A program made the translations under genes and the position numbers. Of a stretch of DNA of 49,789 bases, positions 41,548-49,789 are shown piece after piece (the first letter of the stretch is position 1; the number at the start of each line of letters is the position of its first letter). Source of the stretch: an uncultured Pelagibacteraceae bacterium (GTDB lineage Bacteria; Pseudomonadota; Alphaproteobacteria; Pelagibacterales; Pelagibacteraceae); the NCBI GenBank assembly GCA_902552805.1, contig CACDIC010000008.1:1-49789 (forward strand), read 5' to 3'. The notes under the pieces were generated by a model that had not been told where the DNA came from, ran no database searches, and saw only the letters and a program-made list of their open reading frames with translations.

Positions 41548-42657
41548 ATGTCAGATGATTTTCAACAAAGAGGCGGTAGTCCTTGGGGATCACCTCCAGG
41601 TGGAGGTGGTAGTGGTAATGGCTCTGGAAGAGGTCCAAGGCCACCTGATGTAGATAAAATTATAAAGGAGTTTCAAGAAAAAATTAAAAAATTTTTACCA
41701 GGGGGAAGTTCCTCTGGAGGAAAGCAAGCAGTTTTAGTATTAATTATTTTAGGTTTTGTTTGGTTAGCAAGTGGTCTTTATAGAGTACTTCCTGATGAAC
41801 AAGGAGTTGTTTTAAGATTTGGAAAATTTGTCAAAACAACTCAACCAGGTTTGAATTATCACATTCCTTTTCCAGTAGAATCTGTTTTAACTCCAAAAGT
41901 AACCAAAGTTAATAGAATTGATATTGGTTTTAGGTCAGAAAGAGATAGTGGTTTTTCTTCTGCAGCTGGAGGGGTAGCAGATGTACCACAAGAAAGTCTT
42001 ATGCTTACTGGTGATGAAAATATCGTAAACATAGATTTTTCAGTTTTTTGGGTAATTAAAGATGCAGGAAATTTTTTATTTAAAATTCAAGATCCCGAAG
42101 GAACAGTTAAAGCTGCAGCCGAAACAGCGATGAGAGAAGTGATCGCAAGATCTGATATTCAGCCAATTTTAACCGAGGGAAGATCTTTAATAGAAACTGA
42201 CACCCAGGAAATAATCCAAAAAATTTTAGATGAATACACATCAGGTATTCAAATCACACAAGTTCAAACTCAAAAAGCTGACCCACCTGATCAAGTAATT
42301 GATGCGTTTCGTGACGTGCAAGCAGCAAGAGCAGATATGGAAAGATCAAAAAATGAAGCTGAAGCATACGCTAATGATGTTATCCCAAGAGCACGAGGGG
42401 AGGCCGCAAAAATTTTACAGGCAGCAGAGGCTTATAAAAAAGAAGTGGTGGCTAAAGCCGAGGGTGAAGCGAGTAGATTCTTAGCAATTTACAATGAGTA
42501 CAAAAAAGCAAAATCTGTAACTCAAGAAAGAATGTACTTAGAAACAATGGAAAAAGTTTTGGCTGACATTGACAAAGTGATCATTGAGAAAAATGCTGGC
42601 TCAGGTGTTGTTCCATATTTACCATTACCAGAATTAAAAAAGAAAGTGACTAATTAA
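41548..42657 (+). CDS. hflK: HflK, SPFH/band-7 membrane protein
   Basis: Forms a large membrane complex with HflC around FtsH. The 369 residues begin with a Gly/Ser/Pro-rich tail (about 8-35), a membrane segment near 62-78 (AVLVLIILGFVWLASGLY), then the SPFH domain (DEQGVVLRFGKFVKTTQPGLNYHIPFP). A long Ala/Glu-rich coil follows (near 250-310) with QAARADMERSKNEAEAYAND. HflC follows after one base. Confidence 0.95.
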   Translation: MSDDFQQRGGSPWGSPPGGGGSGNGSGRGPRPPDVDKIIKEFQEKIKKFLPGGSSSGGKQAVLVLIILGFVWLASGLYRVLPDEQGVVLRFGKFVKTTQPGLNYHIPFPVESVLTPKVTKVNRIDIGFRSERDSGFSSAAGGVADVPQESLMLTGDENIVNIDFSVFWVIKDAGNFLFKIQDPEGTVKAAAETAMREVIARSDIQPILTEGRSLIETDTQEIIQKILDEYTSGIQITQVQTQKADPPDQVIDAFRDVQAARADMERSKNEAEAYANDVIPRARGEAAKILQAAEAYKKEVVAKAEGEASRFLAIYNEYKKAKSVTQERMYLETMEKVLADIDKVIIEKNAGSGVVPYLPLPELKKKVTN

Positions 42658-42658
42658 A

Positions 42659-43528
42659 ATGAAAGCAGGAAAAATTATAGCAGGATTGGCCGTTTTTATT
42701 GTAGCAACATTATTTTTTTCAATATTTATTGTAAAAGAGATAAATCAAGCAATTGTACTTCAATTTGGTGATCCAAAAAGAATAATTTTAAAACCTGGAT
42801 TAAACTTTAAATTACCATTTATCCAAAACGTCGTATTTTTAGATAAAAGAATTTTAAATTTAGATACACCACCTGAGGAGGTGATTGCATCAGATCAAAA
42901 AAGATTAATTGTTGATGCTTTTGCAAGATTTCAAATTGTAGATCCTCTTAAGTTTTATATCTCAGTTGGAAATGAAAGGGTTGCAAGATCTAGATTGGCA
43001 ACAATTATCAATTCAAGAATAAGGAACGTATTAGGTCAGCAAGAACTACAAACACTTTTATCAGAGGATAGAACAAAACAAATGGCTTTAATTCAAGAAG
43101 GTGTAAACAATGAAGCACAAAACTTTGGTATAGAAATTGTAGATGTAAGAATTAAACGTGCTGATCTTCCTCAAGCAAACAGCGATGCAATTTTTAGAAG
43201 AATGCAAACAGAGAGAGAGAGAGAAGCAAAAGAGTTTAGAGCAAAAGGTGCTGAAATGGCAGTCACGATAACATCAACTGCTGATAAAGAAGTGACAGTT
43301 ATTCTAGCAGATGCACAAAAAAAATCTGAGATTATGAAAGGAGAAGGCGATGGAAAAAGAAATAATATTTTCGCTAACGCTTTTGGCCAAGATCCAGAAT
43401 TCTTTGCTTTTTACAGAGCTATGCAGGCTTATGAAAAAGCTCTAATTGGTGGAGAGACTTCTTTGATATTATCTCCTGATAGTGAATTCTTTAAATTTTT
43501 TGGAAATATAAAACCAAATTCACAATAA
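42659..43528 (+). CDS. hflC: HflC, SPFH/band-7 membrane protein
   Basis: Partner of HflK in modulating FtsH. The 289 residues have an N-terminal membrane segment at about 5-25 and the SPFH domain with VLQFGDPKRIILKPGLNFKLPF. LPQANSDAIFRRMQTERERE and MKGEGDGKRNNIFANAFG follow, both typical HflC blocks. It starts one base after hflK and is followed seven bases later by a DUF2065 gene. Confidence 0.95.
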   Translation: MKAGKIIAGLAVFIVATLFFSIFIVKEINQAIVLQFGDPKRIILKPGLNFKLPFIQNVVFLDKRILNLDTPPEEVIASDQKRLIVDAFARFQIVDPLKFYISVGNERVARSRLATIINSRIRNVLGQQELQTLLSEDRTKQMALIQEGVNNEAQNFGIEIVDVRIKRADLPQANSDAIFRRMQTEREREAKEFRAKGAEMAVTITSTADKEVTVILADAQKKSEIMKGEGDGKRNNIFANAFGQDPEFFAFYRAMQAYEKALIGGETSLILSPDSEFFKFFGNIKPNSQ

Positions 43529-43535
43529 ACTACTG

Positions 43536-43721
43536 ATGAAAGAATTGATCATAGCATTTGGTCTATTCTTGTTTATCGAGGGAATTTTGTATGCCATATT
43601 TCCAGCAAAAATGAAAAGTATGTTAAAAAAATTGGAACTTATAAAGGATAGCCAGTTAAGATCAGGTGGATTAATCTTTGCAGTTGTAGGTTTTATAATT
43701 ATTTATTATATGAAGAACTAA
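43536..43721 (+). CDS. Small DUF2065-family membrane protein
   Basis: A 61-residue protein with two hydrophobic segments (about 3-22 and 44-59) around a basic, turn-forming middle (PAKMKSMLKKLELIKDSQLRSGG). The pattern FLFIEGILYAIFPAKM and RSGGLIFAVVGF matches DUF2065, a family often next to hflC. It sits seven bases after hflC and one base before degP, so it belongs to the same operon. Function unknown; position suggests involvement with the HflKC/FtsH complex. Confidence 0.85.
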   Translation: MKELIIAFGLFLFIEGILYAIFPAKMKSMLKKLELIKDSQLRSGGLIFAVVGFIIIYYMKN

Positions 43722-43722
43722 A

Positions 43723-45126
43723 ATGACTAGAATTAATACACTATTTATAGCGATTATTTTAATTTTAGGCACTCAATTCAAATCATTTGCCCAAAATCAT
43801 CCTAGTTCTTTTGCTGATTTAGCAGAAAAGTTAATGCCATCTGTGGTTAATATTTCAACAACCACAATGGTTAAAACACAAACTAACCCTTTCCCTTTTC
43901 AATTTCCTCCAGGTTCACCATTTGAGGATATGTTTAAAGAATTTGGAACACCACAAGAGAGACCATCAGCAGCTTTAGGATCAGGATTTATTATAGATGA
44001 AAAAGGTATTGTTGTTACAAACAATCACGTAATTCAAGATGCAGATGATATCATCATAAGAGTAGGTGACAAAGAAATTAAAGCTAAAGTTTTAGGTGCT
44101 GATCCATTGTCTGATATAGCAGTACTTCAACTTGAGACAAATGAAAAATTCAAACCAGTTCAATTCGGTGACTCTGATAAAGCAAGAATTGGTGATTGGG
44201 TAATAGCAATTGGCAATCCCTTTGGTCTTGGAGGAACTGTAACTTCAGGAATTATTTCTGCAAGAAATAGATCGATAGGTTTGACTAGGTACGAAGATTA
44301 TATTCAGACTGATGCATCAATCAATCAAGGAAACTCTGGTGGGCCTTTATTTGATATGAACGGAAATGTGATTGGAATTAATACAGCTATCCTTGGAAGG
44401 AATGGATCAATTGGAATTGGTTTTTCAATCCCTTCAAATAGTGCAAAGATAGTTATTGATCAGTTAATAGAGTTTGGAGAAACAAAACGTGGTTGGTTAG
44501 GTGTAAGAATTCAGGATGTTACAAAAGAAATTGCTGAAGTCGAAAAATTAGATAAACCTCGTGGGGCATTAGTTGCAAGCGTTGCAGAGAATAGTCCATC
44601 TGCTAAAGCAGGGGTAAAAGCTGGCGATATTATTTTAGAATTTAATGGAGAAAAAATTAATCAGATGAAGGAACTTCCTATGATTGTTGCAAGAACTGCG
44701 GTTGGGAAAAAAGTAGAAGTAAAAATTTGGAGAGACAAAAAAGAAATTGTTAAAATTGTTACACTAGGAAGATTAGAAACTTCAGAGGATTTTAAAGTTT
44801 CAGAAAAATCAGAAAGTCCGAAAGAAACAGAGATAAAAGATTTAAAAATAACTGTAAGGCAAATTAATAAAGAAGATATAAAATCAAGAAATTTACCTAA
44901 TCAAACCTCTGGATTAGTTGTTACTAAAATAGCAAATGATAGTCCTTTACTAAGTTCTGTTGAAGTTAATAGTATAATTCTAGAAGCCCAAAAGAAAAAA
45001 ATTAGAAATGTAAATGATTTAAACCAAATAGTGAAACAAGTCTTAAATAGTAATCAAAAAACTATTTTATTAGTTATCTATAATAGCCAAAATCAAAGAA
45101 GATATATTGGTGTTAAATTAGATTAA
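43723..45126 (+). CDS. DegP/DegQ-family periplasmic serine protease
   Basis: Degrades or holds misfolded periplasmic proteins. The 467 residues have a signal peptide (hydrophobic core about 6-18, cleavage after SFA near 23). The trypsin-like domain has His102 (VVTNNHVI), Asp131 (PLSDIAVLQ) and Ser205 (NQGNSGGPL). The first PDZ domain is near 250-350 (GWLGVRIQDVT) and a second is near 380-460, less conserved. It starts one base after the DUF2065 gene and ends three bases before miaA. Confidence 0.95.
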   Translation: MTRINTLFIAIILILGTQFKSFAQNHPSSFADLAEKLMPSVVNISTTTMVKTQTNPFPFQFPPGSPFEDMFKEFGTPQERPSAALGSGFIIDEKGIVVTNNHVIQDADDIIIRVGDKEIKAKVLGADPLSDIAVLQLETNEKFKPVQFGDSDKARIGDWVIAIGNPFGLGGTVTSGIISARNRSIGLTRYEDYIQTDASINQGNSGGPLFDMNGNVIGINTAILGRNGSIGIGFSIPSNSAKIVIDQLIEFGETKRGWLGVRIQDVTKEIAEVEKLDKPRGALVASVAENSPSAKAGVKAGDIILEFNGEKINQMKELPMIVARTAVGKKVEVKIWRDKKEIVKIVTLGRLETSEDFKVSEKSESPKETEIKDLKITVRQINKEDIKSRNLPNQTSGLVVTKIANDSPLLSSVEVNSIILEAQKKKIRNVNDLNQIVKQVLNSNQKTILLVIYNSQNQRRYIGVKLD

Positions 45127-45129
45127 CTA

Positions 45130-46039
45130 ATGGATTTGAAATCCAAAATTTTCTTAATCTATGGCTCAACAGCCTCTGGTAAATCTAATTTTGCAATTAA
45201 ACTTGCAAAAAAAATTAAAGGAGAGATTATTAATGCTGATAGCATGCAGGTGTATAAAGAATTAAAAATTTTATCTGCAAGACCTCTTCCAAAAAATTAC
45301 AAGAATATTAAGCATCACTTATATGGATTTAAAAGTGTAAAAAAAAACTTTTCTTCAGGAGACTGGTTAAAATTAGCTAATAAAAAAATTCTTGACATAA
45401 AAAAAAGAAAAAAAAACACCTATTCTTGTGGGTGGTACTGGATTATACTTTAAAGCAATTACAGAAGGTTTAGTAAATATTCCAAATATTCCAATTCGAT
45501 TAAGATCAAAAATAAGGTTGTTGCATAAAAAAATTGGAACAAAGAAGTTTTTTTTAGAATTAATTAAGCTGGATCCTATATCAAAAAACTTTGTTAAACC
45601 TACAGACACTCAAAGAATAATTCGAGCTTATGAAGTTAAATCATTTACAAAAAGATCAATTTACGATTGGTTCAAAAGCACACGCTCAGATTATGAAAAA
45701 AATGATTTTTTTAAAATTTATATTGATTACCCAAGAGCTGAGTTAATTAAAAGAATTGAGGATCGAACAGAAGAGATGATTAAAAATGGAGCAGTTTCAG
45801 AGGTAAAAAAATTTATAACACTAAAAGTTCCAAGAGTTAAAACTGCCTCTAAGGCTATCGGAATTGCAGAAATTAGAGAATATCTTAAGAAAAAAATTGA
45901 GATATCAGAGGTAATTGAGAAAATATCAATAAAGACTAGGCAATATGCAAAAAGACAATCTACTTGGGGCAGAGGCAATATGATGGATTGGAACAAAATA
46001 AAGTCAGAGGACCTGAATAAATTTTTAAAAAAAATTTAG
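45130..46039 (+). pseudogene. miaA: tRNA dimethylallyltransferase MiaA, frameshifted in a run of nine A
   Basis: Adds the dimethylallyl group to A37 of UNN-decoding tRNAs. Residues 1-96 read normally (P-loop GSTASGKS, then INADSMQVYKEL), then the frame breaks in A9 at 45408-45416 and stops at about 45453. Reading with one A fewer restores the family sequence TPILVGGTGLYFKAI at 45416 onward, through TDTQRIIRAYEV and AKRQSTWGRGN, to the stop at 46039, giving 302 residues in total. This could be a sequencing error, a true mutation, or a site of transcriptional slippage. The second part has no start of its own and is not a separate gene. Confidence 0.88.
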
Positions 46040-46056
46040 ATATCACGTAGTAATTC

Positions 46057-46086
46057 TTGACCAATAAGCACAACTTCAGCTAGATT
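46057..46086 (+). promoter_or_regulatory. Candidate ilvB promoter close to the start codon
   Basis: TTGACC (46057-46062), an 18-base spacer and TAGATT (46081-46086) end six bases before the ilvB ATG at 46093. A start point seven bases downstream would fall on the start codon, so a leaderless transcript is possible. No Shine-Dalgarno sequence is visible. The match is moderate. Confidence 0.4.
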
Positions 46087-46092
46087 GGATGA

Positions 46093-47859
46093 ATGTCTAA
46101 ATTATATACAGGTGCTGAAATTGTATTCAAATGTCTTGAAGACCAAGATGTTGAATTTATTTTTGGTTATCCAGGTGGTGCAGTATTACCAATTTATGAT
46201 GAGTTAAAAAATCATAACACAATTAAGCATATCCTAGTTAGACATGAACAAGGCGCAGGTCATGCTGCAGAAGGTTATGCGAGATCATCTGGCAAACCAG
46301 GTATTGTACTTGTGACTTCTGGACCTGGGGCAACCAATGTTGTTACCGCATTGACAGATGCATATATGGATTCTGTGCCACTAGTTTGCATATCAGGTCA
46401 AGTGCCAACACATCTAATTGGCACTGATGCATTTCAGGAATGTGATACAACTGGAATTACGAGACCCTGCACTAAACATAATTGGTTAGTCAAAGATATT
46501 AAAGATTTATCAAAAACTCTTCATGAGGCTTTCAGAGTTGCAACAACGGGAAGACCGGGGCCAGTTTTAGTTGATATCCCTAAAGATATCCAGTTCGCTA
46601 AAACAAGTTATTCAAAACCTAAAGCTGAAAAAAAACTAAATGGAAAATCGTTAAATCATTTTTCGCAAAAAGACATTGATACTTTAATTGATTTAATGAA
46701 TAAATCGAAAAAACCTATCATTTATTCTGGTGGTGGAGTGATAAACTCTGGACCAGAGGCGAGTAATATTTTAAGAGAACTTGTTGAACTTACAGGTTTT
46801 CCTATCACTTCTACGTTGCAAGGTTTAGGTGCCTATCCAGGAGATGATAATCAATTTTTAGGAATGCTGGGTATGCACGGAACTTATGAGGCTAATAACG
46901 CAATGCATGATTGTGATTTATTAATAAATATTGGAGCTAGATTTGATGATAGAATAACCGGTAAAATTGATGAGTTCTCTCCAAAATCCAAAAAGGTTCA
47001 TATCGATATTGATCCCTCATCAATAAATAAAATCATTAAAGTTGATTTAGCATTAGTTGGTGATGTTAGAGAGGTTTTAAAAGGAATTACAAAAACTCTA
47101 AAGAAAAAAAACTTAAATTTGAAAAAATCAAACAAGCAACAAATTGCTAAATGGTGGGAACAGATACAAAAATGGCGAACAAAAAATTCACTACATTTTA
47201 AAAACAGTGATGAAACCATAAAACCTCAACATGCAGTTCAGAGATTGTACGAGCTTACAAAACATAAAGATACTTATGTCACGACTGAGGTGGGCCAACA
47301 TCAAATGTGGGCAGCCCAATATTATAAATTTAATAAACCAAATCGTTGGATGACTTCCGGTGGTCTTGGAACAATGGGATATGGATTACCTGCCGCTGTG
47401 GGTGTGCAAATAGCTCATCCAAAAAAATTAGTAATTGATATTGCAGGTGAAGCTTCAGTTTTAATGACAATGCAAGAGATGTCTACAGCAGTTCAATATA
47501 ATCTACCTATTAAAATTTTTATTTTGAATAATCAATACATGGGAATGGTGAGACAATGGCAAGAATTGTTACATGAGAAAAATTATTCTGAGAGTTATAC
47601 AGAGGCTTTACCTGATTTTATAAAAATGGCAGAGGCCTATGGTTGTAAGGGTATAATGGCTGAAAAACCAGATGAATTGGATGAAAAAATTAGAGAAATG
47701 GTTGAGTTTGATGGACCTGTTATTTTTGATTGTCGAGTAGATCCAAATGAAAATTGTTTTCCAATGATACCTTCAGGAAAACCTCATAACCAAATGATAT
47801 TAGGGCCAAGTGAAAAAGAGGAAAATAAAATTACCGGTAAAGGTAAATCTTTAGTTTAA
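46093..47859 (+). CDS. ilvB: Acetolactate synthase large subunit
   Basis: Forms acetolactate or acetohydroxybutyrate from pyruvate in valine, leucine and isoleucine synthesis. The 588 residues contain the catalytic Glu52 in [28 protein letters not shown] and the FAD region. The C-terminal TPP motif reads AGEASVLM (452-458) followed by [12 protein letters not shown]; the usual metal-binding Asp of GDG/GDA is Glu453 here. Start at 46093; the overlapping ATG at 46089 is in another frame. ilvN follows after two bases. Confidence 0.97.
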   Translation: MSKLYTGAEIVFKCLEDQDVEFIFGYPGGAVLPIYDELKNHNTIKHILVRHEQGAGHAAEGYARSSGKPGIVLVTSGPGATNVVTALTDAYMDSVPLVCISGQVPTHLIGTDAFQECDTTGITRPCTKHNWLVKDIKDLSKTLHEAFRVATTGRPGPVLVDIPKDIQFAKTSYSKPKAEKKLNGKSLNHFSQKDIDTLIDLMNKSKKPIIYSGGGVINSGPEASNILRELVELTGFPITSTLQGLGAYPGDDNQFLGMLGMHGTYEANNAMHDCDLLINIGARFDDRITGKIDEFSPKSKKVHIDIDPSSINKIIKVDLALVGDVREVLKGITKTLKKKNLNLKKSNKQQIAKWWEQIQKWRTKNSLHFKNSDETIKPQHAVQRLYELTKHKDTYVTTEVGQHQMWAAQYYKFNKPNRWMTSGGLGTMGYGLPAAVGVQIAHPKKLVIDIAGEASVLMTMQEMSTAVQYNLPIKIFILNNQYMGMVRQWQELLHEKNYSESYTEALPDFIKMAEAYGCKGIMAEKPDELDEKIREMVEFDGPVIFDCRVDPNENCFPMIPSGKPHNQMILGPSEKEENKITGKGKSLV

Positions 47860-47861
47860 GT

Positions 47862-48410
47862 ATGGCAAATCCAAAATCTGCATATAGTGTTTCTTCGAAA
47901 AAGGAAAAATCAGATACACACATCATTGTGGTTTGGGTGGATAATGAATCTGGTGTTTTAGCAAGGGTTGTAGGATTGTTTTCTGGTCGAGGTTATAATA
48001 TCGAGTCACTTGCAGTCGCAGAGGTGGATGCAAAAAAAAGTATATCAAGAATTACAATAGTCACGACTGGGACGCCCCAAGTAATTGATCAAATTAAATT
48101 GCAATTAAAAAAACTTGTTCCAGTCCATAAAGTGGCAGATTTTAAAAGGAATGATAAAGGAGTAATATTTAAAGAAATGGCTCTATTCAAAGTTGTTGGT
48201 AACAATATTAAAATTAAAAAGGCTATTAATGCTTGTAAAAAGTATAATGCTGTAATATTGGATAAAACGAAAAAATCAAATGTTATTCAAATTACTGCAT
48301 TAAGAAGAGAAATAGACAAGATGGCAAAAAATTTAAGAAAATTTGGTCTAGTAAGTGTTTCTAGAACAGGAGCCGTTGCTATGACGAGAGGTGATAAAGT
48401 TTTTAACTAA
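47862..48410 (+). CDS. ilvN: Acetolactate synthase regulatory (small) subunit
   Basis: Confers feedback control by valine and raises activity of the large subunit. The 182 residues include the ACT domain (IIVVWVDNESGVLARVVGLFSGRGYNIESLAV) and a C-terminal half ending in LRKFGLVSVSRTGAVAMTRG, as in IlvH/IlvN small subunits. It starts two bases after ilvB and is followed by ilvC after 16 bases. Confidence 0.95.
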   Translation: MANPKSAYSVSSKKEKSDTHIIVVWVDNESGVLARVVGLFSGRGYNIESLAVAEVDAKKSISRITIVTTGTPQVIDQIKLQLKKLVPVHKVADFKRNDKGVIFKEMALFKVVGNNIKIKKAINACKKYNAVILDKTKKSNVIQITALRREIDKMAKNLRKFGLVSVSRTGAVAMTRGDKVFN

Positions 48411-48414
48411 TTAA

Positions 48415-49449
<1,035 letters not shown>

Positions 49450-49490
49450 AATTTAGTTCCAAATTGGGACAAATTCAGTATTTTATTTTT
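49450..49490 (+). terminator. Hairpin after ilvC, terminator-like
   Basis: AATTT-A-GTTCC (49450-49460), loop AAATT, GGGAC-AAATT (49466-49475) form ten pairs with one bulged A and one G-T pair. A T-rich stretch (TTTTATTTTT, 49481-49490) follows after a five-base gap. The gap makes it a weaker terminator than the one after pal; it could also be an RNA leader element. Confidence 0.4.
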
Positions 49491-49516
49491 GCAATCTAAA
49501 CGAGAGGTTGTATATT
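49489..49516 (+). promoter_or_regulatory. Candidate promoter for leuA
   Basis: TTGCAA (49489-49494), 16 bases, then TATATT (49511-49516) lie 22 bases before the leuA ATG at 49539, directly after the hairpin that follows ilvC. A second small hairpin (CAATC/GGTTG) lies within the spacer. This fits a separately transcribed leuA with a short A-rich leader and no clear ribosome-binding sequence. Confidence 0.4.
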
Positions 49517-49538
49517 TCAAAAAACAAAAATATTTGAT

Positions 49539-49789
49539 ATGGCTGATAAAGATAAAGTATTCATTTTCGATACTACGATGAGAGATGGTGAGCAATCACC
49601 TGGAGCTTCAATGAGTGTTGAGGAAAAAATTCAAATCTCAAGAGTTTTTGATGAAATGGGTATTGATATTATAGAAGCAGGTTTTCCAATATCATCACCT
49701 GGTGATTTTGAGGCTGTCAGTGCTATAAGCAAAAGTGTTAAAAATTCCATCCCTTGTGGTTTGGCAAGAGCAACTAAAAAAGATATTGA
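49539..49789 (+). CDS. leuA: 2-isopropylmalate synthase, N-terminal part (cut by window edge)
   Basis: First committed step of leucine synthesis, joining 2-oxoisovalerate and acetyl-CoA. The 83 visible residues show [20 protein letters not shown], the Arg-Asp metal and substrate motif of the family, then [22 protein letters not shown] and [15 protein letters not shown] SSPGDFEAV. The start is ATG at 49539; the sequence continues past the window. It follows ilvC after 89 bases, which hold a hairpin and a possible promoter. Isopropylmalate synthase is favoured over homocitrate or citramalate synthase by context. Confidence 0.93.
   Translation, partial: MADKDKVFIFDTTMRDGEQSPGASMSVEEKIQISRVFDEMGIDIIEAGFPISSPGDFEAVSAISKSVKNSIPCGLARATKKDI

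Noticed and set aside
45399..45416. A programmed -1 ribosomal frameshift in miaA
   Set aside because: The restoring shift is +1 (or loss of one base), while slippery A-runs usually give -1 on the ribosome; transcriptional slippage or sequence error fits better.
45428..46039. A separate 203-residue gene starting from GTG
   Set aside because: It is the C-terminal two thirds of MiaA; its GTG is the codon for the Val before GGTG and has no ribosome-binding site.
46040..46092. An attenuator leader peptide before ilvB
   Set aside because: No short frame rich in Ile, Val or Leu codons and no terminator hairpin is visible.

Overview
The window is a gene-dense, strongly A+T-rich stretch of bacterial chromosome. 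Gene content, gene order and base composition point to a streamlined marine alphaproteobacterium of the SAR11/Pelagibacterales type. This rests on the near absence of spacers, the alphaproteobacterial tol-pal and mrp-hflKC-degP-miaA-ilv gene orders, a permuted two-piece ssrA, thyX as a thymidylate synthase, and ppdK beside glyQS. The taxonomic call is inference from these traits; no database search was possible.

Layout. 1-4638 (minus strand): tkt-gap-pgk-fba, a compact central carbon operon, cut at the left edge within fba. 4694-8029 (plus): a coiled-coil protein, zapA, 5-formyl-THF cyclo-ligase, a YmdB-type phosphodiesterase, yebC and a phage-type RuvC. 8080-15931: the tolQ-tolR-tolA-tolB-pal-cpoB envelope cluster with tilS and ftsH; a strong intrinsic terminator follows pal. 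15937-20420: folP, glmM, thiD, purA. 20417-22331 (minus): rpoH and rluD. 22355-22431: tRNA-Arg(UCG). 22433-24880 (minus): an ABC-2 exporter pair and a Sua5/TsaC protein. 24901-27918: xseB, ispA-like, dxs (isoprenoid precursors). 27924-30676: aroC (minus), pdxH (plus) and a long-chain polyprenyl diphosphate synthase (minus). 30790-37992: an S49 peptidase, glyQ, glyS, ppdK and an FkbM-like methyltransferase. 38002-39366 (minus): a membrane-anchored GSDH-type beta-propeller. 39441-39703 (minus): permuted ssrA. 39745-41497: thyX and a convergent mrp. 41548-49789: hflK, hflC, DUF2065, degP, a frameshifted miaA, then ilvB-ilvN-ilvC and the start of leuA.

How the parts fit. The left end and ppdK serve triose/pentose interconversion and gluconeogenesis. 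The middle builds and maintains the envelope (Tol-Pal, FtsH, GlmM, RluD/RpoH nearby). The right end carries membrane protein quality control (HflKC, DegP) followed by branched-chain amino acid synthesis. Several genes overlap or nearly abut, including convergent pairs that overlap at their stop codons.

I found no CRISPR array, insertion sequence, prophage, toxin-antitoxin pair or obvious novel multi-gene system. The items most worth a second look are the single-base frameshift of miaA in a run of nine A, the phage-type RuvC in the canonical ruvC slot without ruvA/ruvB, the permuted ssrA transcribed toward and across the thyX leader, and several promoters placed so close to the start codon that the mRNAs may be leaderless. 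Apart from 39367-39744, which holds ssrA and the thyX leader, no stretch longer than 300 bases lacks a gene.
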